Part shown: piece after piece, positions 1-9,741 of the stretch
Position numbering within the stretch: position 1 is the first letter of the stretch
How the letters are laid out: the number at the start of each line of letters is the position of its first letter
Source: Myroides sp. N17-2
GTDB lineage: Bacteria; Bacteroidota; Bacteroidia; Flavobacteriales; Flavobacteriaceae
Reading direction: 5' to 3'
Assembly (NCBI RefSeq): GCF_002286775.1
Contig: NZ_NSGJ01000041.1
Span: 1-47,642 of the forward strand
DNA: 47,642 nt
The notes under the pieces: model-generated
What the model was told of the DNA's origin: nothing
The model's input: only the letters and a program-made list of their open reading frames with translations
Database searches by the model: none
Program-made: the position numbers and the translations under genes

Positions 1-74
1 ACTTCCTTCACTACCTTTTTAATGAATTCCTGATGATAGCGCTGTTTTACTTTTTTTTCTATTGACTTTTCCAT
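1..74 (-). CDS. Partial ORF, probable transposase OrfA N-terminus
   Basis: An ATG at 72-74 (minus strand) opens a frame that continues to the window edge. The 24 visible residues begin MEKSIEKKVKQRYHQEF and are rich in Lys, Arg and Glu, as the first helix of the helix-turn-helix OrfA protein of IS3-type elements often is. It lies directly inside the putative terminal repeat, the expected place for orfA. Too little is visible to see a domain, so an unrelated small basic protein is possible. Confidence 0.4.
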   Translation of the reverse strand, partial: MEKSIEKKVKQRYHQEFIKKVVKE

Positions 75-119
75 TTCTTATGGGTATTTAAAACTGTACA
101 GTTTTTTCAGGACGGGTCA
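1..119 (-). mobile_element. End of an IS3-type insertion sequence (runs off the left edge)
   Basis: The minus strand starting at 119 reads TGACCCGTCCTGAAAAAACT, which resembles the terminal inverted repeat of IS3-family elements seen in flavobacteria, and 45 bases further in is the start codon of a basic ORF that leaves the window. The other end, the transposase core and any target duplication lie outside, so the family call rests on the terminal sequence and the start of the ORF only. Confidence 0.5.
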
Positions 120-133
120 TTGAGAAATCAACA

Positions 134-172
134 CATAAAAAAAGGCTAAGTTGCGGATTACAACTTAGCCTT
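134..172 (-). terminator. Terminator of the first susC-susD operon
   Basis: A perfect 12-bp inverted repeat (142-153 with 161-172, loop of 7) is followed on the minus strand by a run of seven T. It lies 35 bases after the susD stop codon and separates the operon from the IS end. Confidence 0.9.
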
Positions 173-206
173 CTCTATCAGTTATTACAATAAAATAATA
201 CTCTTT

Positions 207-1595
207 TTACTTTCTTGCGTCTAGTTCTTCTTGTGGTAAGACTAACTGGAAGCGTTTATCTTGCGCAGGTAGTGATATAGGTGTACGGTGATTACCTGTT
301 CGTGTAATTCCTCTAAGTAATCTCTTAGCATCAAACCACTCTACACCACACTCTCCGTATAGTTCTTTCCTTCTTTCTAATAAGATAGTTTCTAATAATA
401 TTGAACCACCTACTGTACTTGCTTTAGCTTGTACATCTCTGTTTAAACGAATAGCATCGACTAGTTCGCGTGCTTTAGTTTCGTTGCCTAAATGGTATGC
501 TGACTCCGCCTCTATCAACACAAGTTCTGGATATCTTATCACAGGTATATCTGTATCAAAAGTGAACTTAAACTTAAAGGTTACGTACTGTTGCCAATCT
601 CCTACAGGTTTCTCATAGAAGTTATTAAACTGATTACGTACATCTGTTTCACTAAATTGCTTCACAAAGCTATCATTAATAAAAGTCCCTTGATAAGATA
701 GTCTTGTGTGATCCATCATCGAATGGGGATATGAACTATAATAGAGTGTCTGATCAGCACTCTGTGGTAATGCCCATAACCACTCAGTCGCATTCATTGA
801 ATCAAAACCTTTAGTATAATCTTCTGGTTTTAATACTTTAAGTACATTGCCTCCATAAGCTTCATTTGCATTCTTCACCGCTAAGTCCCACTTGCCCATA
901 TACTGATATACCTGAGCTAAGAAAGCTTGTGCAACTGATTTATTGACATACGACTTATTTATTCTCTGCTCTCCTAATAAAGAGGATGCTTCTTCTAGAT
1001 CAGTTACTATTCTATTAAAAAAATCTGCTTTAGTAGAGAACGGATTAGGAGTGGTAATTGGTTTCGTATAAATAGGAGGAAATGCTATATTTTGATTAGA
1101 AGCATATGCATCCCCAAACTCTATTGCCAACTGAAAATAGTAATATCCTCTAAGTGCTAAAGCTTGTCCTATTAAATCTGCTTTATCTTCTTTGCTAATC
1201 TTTGTACTTTCTTCTACTCCTTCTATCAGATTATTCACTTGGTAAATCATTTTATACAGAAATCTCCAAGTAAAAACAGAACGAGCACTTGTACTAAAAT
1301 ATCCTTGGTAGTCATAATCGTTACCAAACCCTATTTGTTTTTGTATTAAATCGCTCCCCTTTACACTTCTCGCAAATAGAAGACTGTGCATACCTGATGC
1401 ATCAGGTTCAATCATAGATGATCGCTGTAATCGCAATATTCCTGATAGAAAAGAGTATGCTCCTTCTTTACTCCCGAATACAATCTCTGGAGATATTTTA
1501 TCTTTAGGCTTCGGATCATCTAAGAAATTAGAAGAACAACTTGCTACTATACCAACTAGTAGTACTAGGGTAATTACTTTTATAATATTTTTCAT
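207..1595 (-). CDS. SusD/RagB-family outer-membrane lipoprotein (copy 1)
   Basis: Surface lipoprotein that caps a SusC transporter and captures its ligand before TonB-driven import. The 462-residue protein begins with a lipoprotein signal peptide ending VASC, with the acylated Cys at residue 20, followed by FLDDPKPKD, typical of mature SusD starts. Helical TPR-like stretches (ALALRGYYYFQLA, about 145-157) and the C-terminal SusD pattern RYPELVLIEAE and RRKELYGECGVEWFDAKRL are present, so it is full length. It lies 15 bases downstream of its susC partner. Copy 2 (5178-6569) is a close paralogue; differences concentrate around residues 85-125. Substrate is unknown. With no glycoside hydrolase or polysaccharide lyase in the neighbourhood, peptides or another non-glycan ligand are as likely as a sugar. 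Confidence 0.93.
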   Translation of the reverse strand: MKNIIKVITLVLLVGIVASCSSNFLDDPKPKDKISPEIVFGSKEGAYSFLSGILRLQRSSMIEPDASGMHSLLFARSVKGSDLIQKQIGFGNDYDYQGYFSTSARSVFTWRFLYKMIYQVNNLIEGVEESTKISKEDKADLIGQALALRGYYYFQLAIEFGDAYASNQNIAFPPIYTKPITTPNPFSTKADFFNRIVTDLEEASSLLGEQRINKSYVNKSVAQAFLAQVYQYMGKWDLAVKNANEAYGGNVLKVLKPEDYTKGFDSMNATEWLWALPQSADQTLYYSSYPHSMMDHTRLSYQGTFINDSFVKQFSETDVRNQFNNFYEKPVGDWQQYVTFKFKFTFDTDIPVIRYPELVLIEAESAYHLGNETKARELVDAIRLNRDVQAKASTVGGSILLETILLERRKELYGECGVEWFDAKRLLRGITRTGNHRTPISLPAQDKRFQLVLPQEELDARK

Positions 1596-1610
1596 CTCTT
1601 AAATACGCTT

Positions 1611-4600
1611 TTAGAAATTAATATTTAACCCTACAGATACTGTTGCTGATAAAGGTGTACGATAATTTGTCATACCATTAATAGCCTGTTCTGGATCAAT
1701 TCCTTTATGAGACTGGAACGTTAATAAGTTCTCTCCTTGAAGATATACTCTAGCCTGTTTAAGTTTTAGCTTCCCTAACTTTTCGATCGGCAATGTATAT
1801 CCTAATGTCAATGCTTTTAATCTCAAGTAATCATTCTTATATAAAAACCTTGTTGAAGTCTCTGAAAAATTATTCGATGAATTTAGAATGATCGGAATAT
1901 CCGTGATATCTCCTGGTTTTTGCCAACGATTAACTAAATCAGGTGAACTCTGATGTCCTCTAGATATCCCACCCATTAAACTTGCATAGTCACTATCATA
2001 AATATATCCTCCAATACTAAAATTAAAGAATGCACTAAAATCAAAGTTTTTATACGATAAACTTGTATTAAATCCTCCTACTAGCTTTGGCAAAGCCGAT
2101 TTACTGTAATAACGTGTTGCCTTATCATATTCTTTCGTTGTCTCTCTTCCTATAACAGCTCCATTAGCATCAACAACGTCCATATACCACATTCCATATC
2201 CATCATTAGGATCTACTCCTGCCCAATCTTTTAAATAAAAATCATAAAGTGAATGTCCTTTTTCCCATCTGTTAAGATCACTGATAAAGCTATCTTGTGT
2301 CAGTGATTTAATATTATTTTTATCTATTGAGAAGTTTAGTGAGGTATCCCATTTCCAATCTCCTGTTCTAATATTATGTGACGTTAAGCTAACCTCTAGC
2401 CCGTAATTCTCTATTGTTCCTGCATTAGATAATATCTCTAAATTACCCGTAGATGGAGCTTGCGGTACAGCAAACAATAAATCAATAGATTGTTTTTTAT
2501 AATAGTCAACTGACCCTTCAATTCTATTATTAAACAAACTAAAATCTAAACCAACGTTAAATGACGATGTCTTCTCCCACGTTAGATACGGATCACTTAA
2601 CATTCCCAAAATAACTCCGGTATTATCTAACTGATTATATCCTGTTATAAATGTGCGTAAGTAAGGGAAGAAATTATTAAGTGTCTTATTATTTCCTAAC
2701 TCCCCATAAGAAACTCTTAGTTTTAATAAGTCAATATATTGGCTATCTGTTAAGAAGTTTTCAGAAGATACTATCCACGATCCTCCTATAGAATAAAAGT
2801 TCCCTTTTCTAACTGATTTATCAAAGCGTGTACTTGCATCTCTCCTAAATGATCCTTCTACAAAATACTTATTGTGATAATCATAGCTTAATCTCCCTAA
2901 ATAACTTGTCAATCTATCATCTAATGGAAATCCTCCAACCCCCTCTAGAGTAGTTCCTCCTCCTATTGATTCACTTCCTGGCAAGAACCCTGTAGTCGCT
3001 GCATAGAAAAGGTCTTTTTTATAACTATAGGCTTCGAAAATTCCATCTGCTTTAATGTGGTGTTCTCCGAAAACTTTATCATAATGTAAGCTATTCGTAA
3101 AGTTTAAAGTTTCTGAAGTATCCTTGTTTTTACTAACACGTCCTTTCACATTAGATGCTTGCCCATATTTAGAGTTGCTATAAGTCTTAGAATCAAAATC
3201 AAACTTCTCATAAGAAAGATTAGTTTTAAAGTATAACCCCTCTGCTAAATCTACCTTTGCAAAACCATTCCAACTAACAGTAGCTCTTTTATGCATTGTA
3301 CTATTATTGTATAATAGACCTACTGCATTCTCTCCACTCATAATAGGTCTTACATTATTAATATCCTTACTTGGAGTATTACCATAATCATATATAGCAC
3401 TTCCCTCAGCATCATAAGTTACTTGTCCATTTGCATCTCTCTTATACATAGGATAAACACTTGGCATACTATATATCCAATTCATAGGGCTATAAAAAGT
3501 TCCCCCACTCTGTACAGGATAGCTTTGATTTGAACCTGTATAGGCAGTATTAACACCTACTTGCAACCAATCAGTTATTTGACTCTCTAAATTTAAACGC
3601 ACTGAGGTACGCTCAAAATTAGAACTCTTAACCATTCCATCTTGATTTAGATAATTCGCAGACAAGAAGTAAGTAGTTCGATCACCACCTCCACTGATAT
3701 TAAAATTGTATTCATTGCGGAAAGCTTGATTGCGTTGTATCTCCTTTTTCCAATCTGTTTCCCAAAGTAGTGGGTTATTCACTGCCCATTTACCATTATA
3801 ATCTATAGGTTGATTGGTGCCATAAGGGTTATACCCCAAAGTCCCAACTAGGCCATCTGAGGCATTCTTACGTGCTGTAACCTCATCTTGACCTAAGACA
3901 TACAGTCCGTTATTCTTTCTACCTTCCCATAAATATTCAGTATACCCACGAGTATCTAACACTTTATGTGTCTTCACAGCATCAAAAGCAATACCTGAAC
4001 TCAACTTTATATTCACATTAGGAGCACTATTTCGTTTCCCCATTTTTGTCTTAATCAAGATAACTCCATTAGCTCCTCTTGAACCATATAAGGCTGTAGA
4101 AGAAGCATCCTTCAGCACACTAATAGCTTCTATTTGATCTGAACTAATCGAGTTAATATCACCTGTAAATGGCGAGCCATCTAAGATAATTAGTGGATCT
4201 GCTGACGCATTAATAGATCCTATACCGCGTATACGGATAGTAGGGCTTTCACCTGGTTGTGAACTAGAAGTAACGATATTTACTCCTGCTACAGTCCCCT
4301 GAAGAGCTGATACTACTGAAGTAGCTACTTGTTGTTCTAATGCATCACTCTTAATCTGACTAATTGCCCCGACAACGGCTTTTTGTTTTTGAGCACCATA
4401 AGCTACAATGACGATATCTTCTAGATTAACAATATCTTCTACTAAAGTCACATTAACGATATGCTGTTTATCAATCTTAATAGACTGTGGTTTAAAACCC
4501 ACATATTCAAACTGTAAAACATCACCCTCTTTCACATCTATAGTGAACTTTCCATCTAGATCAGTTTGTACACCTTTAGTAGAGTTTTTAACAGTTACAG

Positions 4601-4727
4601 AAACGCCTGGTAATGACAAATTGTTTTCTTCATTTACCACTCCTTTCACTGTCACTTGCTGAGCTAAAGCAATATTACACAGCAATAGCAAGCTACTTAT
4701 AAGTAGCCGAAGTTTAATACTTTTCAT
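1611..4727 (-). CDS. SusC/RagA-family TonB-dependent outer-membrane transporter (copy 1)
   Basis: TonB-dependent importer that forms a complex with the downstream SusD. I start it at the ATG at 4725-4727 (MKSIKLRLLI), giving 1038 residues, the same length as copy 2; an upstream in-frame ATG at 4757 would put ten residues before the signal peptide. Order: signal peptide (1 to about 22, ending ALA), carboxypeptidase-regulatory-like beta sandwich (about 25-100), a linker with DIVIVAYGAQ, plug domain ending near the SusC signature GANGVILIKT, then the 22-strand barrel ending in an aromatic residue (NINF). The reading frame is intact. It is the first gene of a two-gene operon with susD. The ligand cannot be told from sequence. 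Confidence 0.93.
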   Translation of the reverse strand: MKSIKLRLLISSLLLLCNIALAQQVTVKGVVNEENNLSLPGVSVTVKNSTKGVQTDLDGKFTIDVKEGDVLQFEYVGFKPQSIKIDKQHIVNVTLVEDIVNLEDIVIVAYGAQKQKAVVGAISQIKSDALEQQVATSVVSALQGTVAGVNIVTSSSQPGESPTIRIRGIGSINASADPLIILDGSPFTGDINSISSDQIEAISVLKDASSTALYGSRGANGVILIKTKMGKRNSAPNVNIKLSSGIAFDAVKTHKVLDTRGYTEYLWEGRKNNGLYVLGQDEVTARKNASDGLVGTLGYNPYGTNQPIDYNGKWAVNNPLLWETDWKKEIQRNQAFRNEYNFNISGGGDRTTYFLSANYLNQDGMVKSSNFERTSVRLNLESQITDWLQVGVNTAYTGSNQSYPVQSGGTFYSPMNWIYSMPSVYPMYKRDANGQVTYDAEGSAIYDYGNTPSKDINNVRPIMSGENAVGLLYNNSTMHKRATVSWNGFAKVDLAEGLYFKTNLSYEKFDFDSKTYSNSKYGQASNVKGRVSKNKDTSETLNFTNSLHYDKVFGEHHIKADGIFEAYSYKKDLFYAATTGFLPGSESIGGGTTLEGVGGFPLDDRLTSYLGRLSYDYHNKYFVEGSFRRDASTRFDKSVRKGNFYSIGGSWIVSSENFLTDSQYIDLLKLRVSYGELGNNKTLNNFFPYLRTFITGYNQLDNTGVILGMLSDPYLTWEKTSSFNVGLDFSLFNNRIEGSVDYYKKQSIDLLFAVPQAPSTGNLEILSNAGTIENYGLEVSLTSHNIRTGDWKWDTSLNFSIDKNNIKSLTQDSFISDLNRWEKGHSLYDFYLKDWAGVDPNDGYGMWYMDVVDANGAVIGRETTKEYDKATRYYSKSALPKLVGGFNTSLSYKNFDFSAFFNFSIGGYIYDSDYASLMGGISRGHQSSPDLVNRWQKPGDITDIPIILNSSNNFSETSTRFLYKNDYLRLKALTLGYTLPIEKLGKLKLKQARVYLQGENLLTFQSHKGIDPEQAINGMTNYRTPLSATVSVGLNINF
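4692..4707. repeat. 16-bp perfect palindrome in the susC signal-peptide codons (copy 1)
   Basis: GCTACTTATAAGTAGC, 20 bases after the start codon of susC copy 1; an identical palindrome lies at the same place in copy 2 (9663-9678). It encodes part of the signal peptide (LLISS) and could form a hairpin in the mRNA just inside the ribosome-binding footprint. Confidence 0.7.
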
Positions 4728-5177
4728 TTCACCTAAATTTATTATTTTAATCAGCATATAAACCTGTATCGTCTTATCAACTTAAACAAACGATACAATA
4801 ATTAGTATGCTTCCCCCTTTAATTTACAGTTTCTTTATGTTTACATAACACACATATCAAAACAAGTGCAATTTATTTAAAATTAACTAAAAAAATCATA
4901 AATTAACCTAATGGTTGTAAAATAAAATAATAATATTACACAATTAAGAAATAAACAATAGCTAAAAAAACACAAATAGAGTGTACAAAGGACTTTCACA
5001 CGAGGTCAATTAACAAATAGCTTATTACCTAAGTACAGTATTACGTGACCTGATTTCTGATATATCAACCTTATGATTGACTTAGAAAGTAACCTAACGA
5101 AAAGAGGCCATCATTACTGACAGCCTCTCTTTGCTAACTAAAAAACAACAACTAATACTTATAAATGGTTAAGTACT
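4728..5177. other. Intergenic region between the two susCD operons
   Basis: 450 bases, very AT-rich, with no convincing ORF. It should hold the promoter of susC copy 1, but no exact TAnnTTTG box is seen on the minus strand. An 8-bp inverted repeat TGTATCGT (4765-4772) with ACGATACA (4790-4797) just upstream of the start could be an operator or a leader hairpin. A second pair, AGGTCA near 5003 and TGACCT near 5046, is weaker. The terminator of the second operon occupies its right end. Confidence 0.5.
5101..5133 (-). terminator. Terminator of the second susC-susD operon
   Basis: On the minus strand AGAGGC (5124-5129) pairs with GCCTCT (5104-5109) around a 14-base loop, followed by TTTTCG. It lies about 45 bases after the susD stop. 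Confidence 0.7.
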
Positions 5178-6569
5178 TTACTTTCTCGCATCTAGTTCTT
5201 CTTGTGGTAAGACTAACTGGAAGCGCTTATCTTGTGCAGGTAGTGATATAAGGGTACGGTGATTACCAGTTCGTGTAATTCCTCTAAGTAATCTCTTAGC
5301 ATCGAACCACTCTACTCCACACTCTCCATATAATTCTTTTCTTCTCTCTAATAAGATAGTTTCTAATAACGCTGAGCCCCCTACTACTGTTACTTTAGCT
5401 TGACTATCTCTATTTAGGCGAATAGCATCTACTAATTCTTTTGCCTTAGCTTCATTACCTAAGTGATATGCTGACTCCGCCTCTATTAATACAAGTTCAG
5501 GATATCTAATCACAGGTAAGTCTGCCTCAAATGTGAACTTAAACTTAGAAGTCACATACTGTTGCCAATCGCCATTTGGTTTCTCATAGAAGTTGCTAAA
5601 CAGATTACGCACATCTGTTTTACTAAAGTGCTTCACGAAGTCATCATTAATAAACGTCCCGTGATATGCCACTGCGACGTGATCCATCATCGCGTGTGGA
5701 TGTGAGCGATAATAAACTGTCTGATCTGCACTCTGAGGTAATGCCCATAACCACTCAGTCGCCCCCATCGAGTCAAATCCCTTAGTATAATCTTCAGCAT
5801 TTAGTACTTTAAGTATATTTCCTCCATAGGCTTCATTTGCATTCTTTCTAGCCAAGTCCCATTTACCCATATACTGATATACCTGAGCTAAAAAAGCTTG
5901 TGCTACTGATTTATTTATATAAGACTTATTCGCTCGCTTATCTCCTAATAGAGAAGAAGCCTCTTCTAAGTCCGTTACTATTCTATTGAAGAATTCTTCT
6001 TTAGTAGAGAACTTATTTGGTGTAGAAGTAGGTTTTGTGTAAATAGGAGGAAATGGAATATTCTGATTAGAAGCATACGCATCCCCAAACTCTATCGCCA
6101 ACTGAAAATAGTAATACCCTCTCAATGCTAATGCCTGACCAAGTAACTCCTCTTTATCTGCCTTCTCAATCTTAGTACTTTCCTCTACTCCTACGATAAA
6201 ATTATTAACTTGATCTATAATCTTATAGGGTAATCTCCACGAAAACTTAGAGCGTGTACCTGTACTTAGATAAACCAAATAATCATAATCCGCACCAAAC
6301 CATATTTGTTTTTGAATTAAATCTGCCCCTTTTACACTTCTAGCAAACAAGATGCTATGCAATCCTGATGCTTCATCATTAATCAATGACATCCTCTGTA
6401 AACGAAGTATACCTGATAGAAATGAATTAGCCCCCTCCTTACTTCCGAATACAATCTCTGGTGAGATACTGTCTTTTGGTTTTGGATCATCTAAGAAATC
6501 AGATGAACAACTTGCAACTGTACCAACTAATAGCACTAATGCAATACTTTTTATAATTGTCTTTATCAC
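5178..6569 (-). CDS. SusD/RagB-family outer-membrane lipoprotein (copy 2)
   Basis: Ligand-capturing lipoprotein partner of the SusC at 6582-9698. 463 residues, with a lipoprotein signal peptide ending VASC (acylated Cys at 21) and the same SusD architecture as copy 1, including GQALALRGYYYFQLA and the C-terminal GECGVEWFDAKRLLRGI block. The two copies are nearly identical over long C-terminal stretches but differ clearly in the N-terminal third (for example QKQIWFGADYDYLVYLST here against QKQIGFGNDYDYQGYFST in copy 1), which suggests divergence in the part facing the ligand. The start is 12 bases after the susC stop, so the two are co-transcribed. Substrate unknown. Confidence 0.93.
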   Translation of the reverse strand: MIKTIIKSIALVLLVGTVASCSSDFLDDPKPKDSISPEIVFGSKEGANSFLSGILRLQRMSLINDEASGLHSILFARSVKGADLIQKQIWFGADYDYLVYLSTGTRSKFSWRLPYKIIDQVNNFIVGVEESTKIEKADKEELLGQALALRGYYYFQLAIEFGDAYASNQNIPFPPIYTKPTSTPNKFSTKEEFFNRIVTDLEEASSLLGDKRANKSYINKSVAQAFLAQVYQYMGKWDLARKNANEAYGGNILKVLNAEDYTKGFDSMGATEWLWALPQSADQTVYYRSHPHAMMDHVAVAYHGTFINDDFVKHFSKTDVRNLFSNFYEKPNGDWQQYVTSKFKFTFEADLPVIRYPELVLIEAESAYHLGNEAKAKELVDAIRLNRDSQAKVTVVGGSALLETILLERRKELYGECGVEWFDAKRLLRGITRTGNHRTLISLPAQDKRFQLVLPQEELDARK

Positions 6570-6581
6570 TTGAATACGCTT

Positions 6582-9500
6582 TTAGAAATTAATATTTAAC
6601 CCTACAGACACTGTCGCAGATAAGGGTACACGATAATTAGTCACACCGTTGATCGCTTGTTCTGGATCAATACCTTTATGAGATTGAAACGTTAATAAGT
6701 TCTCTCCCTGAAGATATACTCTAGCTTGTTTCAGTTTAAACTTTCCTAACTTCTCAATAGGAAGAGTATATCCTAGTGTCAATGCTTTTAATCTTAGGTA
6801 ATCATTCTTATATAAGAATCGCGTAGATGTAGCTGCAAAATTATTAGTTGAGTTAAGAAGAACAGGGATATTCGTTATATCACCTGGTTTTTGCCAACGA
6901 TTAGCTAAATCAGGAGAACTCTGGTATCCTGTAGACATTCCGTTCATTAATCCTGAGTAATCATTATCATAGATATATCCACCTAAACTAAAATTAAAGA
7001 ATACACTAAAATCAAAGTTCTTATACGATAGACTTGTATTAAATCCTCCTACTAACTTTGGCAGTGCTGACTTACTGTAATAACGAGTCGCATCATCATA
7101 CTCTTTCGTAGTTTCTTTACCGATTACATTTTTATTATCATCTAATACGTCCTTATACCACATACCATATCCATCATTAGGATCAACTCCTGCCCATTCT
7201 CTCAAGTAAAAATCATATAGTGAATGCCCTTTTTCCCATCTATTCAATCCACTGATAAAACTATCTTGTGTCAGTGATTTGATATTATTTCTGTCAATAG
7301 AGAAGTTTAATGAAGTATCCCATTTCCAATCTCCTGTTCTAATATTATGCGATGTCAAACTAACCTCTAGTCCATAATTCTCTATCGTTCCTGCGTTAGA
7401 TAATATCTCTAAATTACCTGTAGACGGTGCTTGTGGAATAGCAAATAACAAGTCAATAGAACGTTTCTTATAATAATCTACAGATCCTTCTATTCTATTG
7501 TTAAACAAGCTAAAGTCTAAACCAACGTTAAACGACGCTGTCTTCTCCCAAGTCAAATATGGATCAGTCAAGCCACCTAGTATTACACCTGGTTTGTCCA
7601 ATTGATTATATCCTGTTTCAAATAATCTCAAGTAAGGGAAGTATTGATCCTTTATCTTATTATTTCCAAGCTCTCCATAAGAAACTCTTAGTTTTAATAA
7701 ATCAATATATTGGCTATCTGCTAAGAAGCTTTCTGAAGACACAATCCAAGAACCTCCTACAGAATAAAAGTTTCCTTTACGCACTGATTTATCGAAACGC
7801 GTACTGGCATCTCTTCTGAATGATCCCTCTACAAAATACTTGTTCTGATAATCATAACTCAATCTTCCTAAGTAACTCGTCAATCTATCTTCTACACTAT
7901 ATCCTGTAATCTTCTCTAATGAAGTACCACTGCCGATCTCTTCATTACCTGGCAAATACCCTGTAGATGAAGCGCTAAACAAATCCTTCTTAAAACTATA
8001 TGCTTCAAATATTCCGTCTGCTGCGATATGATGATCTCCAAATACTTTATCATAGTGAAGCGTATTAATGAAGTTTAATGTCTCAGAGGTATCTTTGGTT
8101 CTACTCACACGCCCCTTTACACTAGAAGCTTGACCATATACAGAGTTATTATACTCTTTCACATCGAAGTCATACTTCTCATAAGACAAGTTCGTTCTAA
8201 AGTAAAGCCCTTCAGCTAAATCTACTTTCGCAAAACCATTCCAACTTGTAGTCGCTCTTCTGTTTACTGTACTGTTATTCTCTAATATACCCGCAGCATT
8301 CTCTCCACTCATAATAGGTCGTACACTATTTACATCCTTGCTAGAAGCATTACCATAATCGTAAATAGCACCTCCTTGAGCGTCATAAACTACTTGCCCA
8401 TTTAAATCTCTTTTATAAACAGGATATACACTCGGCATAGAATATATCCAACTCATTGGGCTATATAAGTTAGTCCCACTCTGTGTTGGATAATTCTGAT
8501 TAGAACTAGAATATGCTGTATTAGCCCCTAGTTGTAGCCAGTCTGTTACTTGACTTTCTATATTTAAACGAACTGTCGTACGCTCAAAGTTAGAACTCTT
8601 AATCATCCCATCTTGGTTTAGATAATTCGCAGATAAGAAATAAGTAGTGCGGTCACCCCCTCCACCTATATTAAAGCTATACTCATTTCGGAAAGCTTGA
8701 TTGCGTTGCAACTCTTTCTTCCAATCTGTCTCCCAAAGTAGTGGATTATTAACTGCCCACTGCCCGTTATAATCTACAGGTTGATTAGTGCCAAATGGAT
8801 TATAACCAAAGTAACTCACTAATCCATCAGAGGCATTCTTACGTGCTGTTACCTCATCTTGACCTAAGACATACTGATAATTGTTCTTTCTACCTTCCCA
8901 TAAATATTCTGTATATCCACGAGTGTCAAGTACCTTATGTGTCTTCACTGCATCAAATGCTACTCCTGAACTCAGCTTTATATTCACATCAGGAACGCTA
9001 TTGCGCTTACCCATTTTGGTCTTAATCAAGATAACACCATTAGCTCCTCTTGATCCATATAAGGCTGTCGATGATGCATCTTTCAACACATTAATCGCCT
9101 CAATCTGATCTGAGCTTATCGCATTAATATCTCCTGAATAAGGTGCTCCGTCTAAGATGATTAATGGATCTGCTGACGCATTAATAGATCCTATACCACG
9201 CACTCGGATAGTAGGGCTATCACCTGGCTGTGAACTCGAATTAATAATATTCACACCTGCCACAGTCCCTTGAAGAGCAGATACTACAGACGTAGTCACC
9301 TGCTTATCTAGAGCGTCACTCTTAATCTGACTAATCGCACCTACTACAGCTTTCTGCTTTTGGGCACCGTATGCCACGATAACAATATCGTCTAAGCTTA
9401 CGATATCTTCTGATAAAGTCACATTAACGGTACGCTGTTTACCTACTTTAATAGATTGTGATTTAAAACCAACATATTCGAAGTGAAGAATATCACCTTC

Positions 9501-9698
9501 CTTTACCTCGATCGTGTACTTCCCTTCTAGGTCAGTCTGCACACCTTTTGTTGAGTTTTTAATGATAACTGATACACCTGGTAGTGATAGATTATTCTCT
9601 TCACTTACAGTACCTGTCACAGTTGTTTGTTGAGCTAAGGCTATATTACACAGCAATAGCAAGCTACTTATAAGTAGCCGAAGTTTAATTCTTTTCAT
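6582..9698 (-). CDS. SusC/RagA-family TonB-dependent outer-membrane transporter (copy 2)
   Basis: Paralogue of the transporter at 1611-4727, with the same 1038-residue length when started at the ATG at 9696-9698 (MKRIKLRLLISS). The longer frame opening at 9785 would prepend 29 residues that do not look like a signal peptide, so it is rejected. Signal peptide to about residue 22, carboxypeptidase-regulatory-like domain (about 25-100), plug with the GANGVILIKT signature, then a barrel closing at NINF. Differences from copy 1 cluster in short barrel segments (such as LFETGYNQLDKPGVILGGL against FITGYNQLDNTGVILGML), expected for extracellular loops. It precedes its susD by 12 bases and is preceded by a 188-bp palindromic element that must contain or adjoin its promoter. 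Confidence 0.93.
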   Translation of the reverse strand: MKRIKLRLLISSLLLLCNIALAQQTTVTGTVSEENNLSLPGVSVIIKNSTKGVQTDLEGKYTIEVKEGDILHFEYVGFKSQSIKVGKQRTVNVTLSEDIVSLDDIVIVAYGAQKQKAVVGAISQIKSDALDKQVTTSVVSALQGTVAGVNIINSSSQPGDSPTIRVRGIGSINASADPLIILDGAPYSGDINAISSDQIEAINVLKDASSTALYGSRGANGVILIKTKMGKRNSVPDVNIKLSSGVAFDAVKTHKVLDTRGYTEYLWEGRKNNYQYVLGQDEVTARKNASDGLVSYFGYNPFGTNQPVDYNGQWAVNNPLLWETDWKKELQRNQAFRNEYSFNIGGGGDRTTYFLSANYLNQDGMIKSSNFERTTVRLNIESQVTDWLQLGANTAYSSSNQNYPTQSGTNLYSPMSWIYSMPSVYPVYKRDLNGQVVYDAQGGAIYDYGNASSKDVNSVRPIMSGENAAGILENNSTVNRRATTSWNGFAKVDLAEGLYFRTNLSYEKYDFDVKEYNNSVYGQASSVKGRVSRTKDTSETLNFINTLHYDKVFGDHHIAADGIFEAYSFKKDLFSASSTGYLPGNEEIGSGTSLEKITGYSVEDRLTSYLGRLSYDYQNKYFVEGSFRRDASTRFDKSVRKGNFYSVGGSWIVSSESFLADSQYIDLLKLRVSYGELGNNKIKDQYFPYLRLFETGYNQLDKPGVILGGLTDPYLTWEKTASFNVGLDFSLFNNRIEGSVDYYKKRSIDLLFAIPQAPSTGNLEILSNAGTIENYGLEVSLTSHNIRTGDWKWDTSLNFSIDRNNIKSLTQDSFISGLNRWEKGHSLYDFYLREWAGVDPNDGYGMWYKDVLDDNKNVIGKETTKEYDDATRYYSKSALPKLVGGFNTSLSYKNFDFSVFFNFSLGGYIYDNDYSGLMNGMSTGYQSSPDLANRWQKPGDITNIPVLLNSTNNFAATSTRFLYKNDYLRLKALTLGYTLPIEKLGKFKLKQARVYLQGENLLTFQSHKGIDPEQAINGVTNYRVPLSATVSVGLNINF
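9663..9678. repeat. 16-bp perfect palindrome in the susC signal-peptide codons (copy 2)
   Basis: Identical in sequence and position to the palindrome at 4692-4707, within a stretch of about 45 bases that is identical between the two susC genes at the nucleotide level. Confidence 0.7.
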
Positions 9699-9741
9699 TA
9701 TTACTAAAAATTTTATTATTTTTAGCAGCACACACAAGTGA

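Noticed and set aside
4408..4662. 84-codon plus-strand ORF inside susC copy 1
   Set aside because: Antisense to the beta-sandwich and plug codons of an intact susC, with no promoter or family resemblance; similar shadow frames occur in the other susC.
5000..5050. AGGTCA/TGACCT pair as an operator in the susCD intergenic region
   Set aside because: Six-base arms about 40 bases apart are expected by chance at this base composition.
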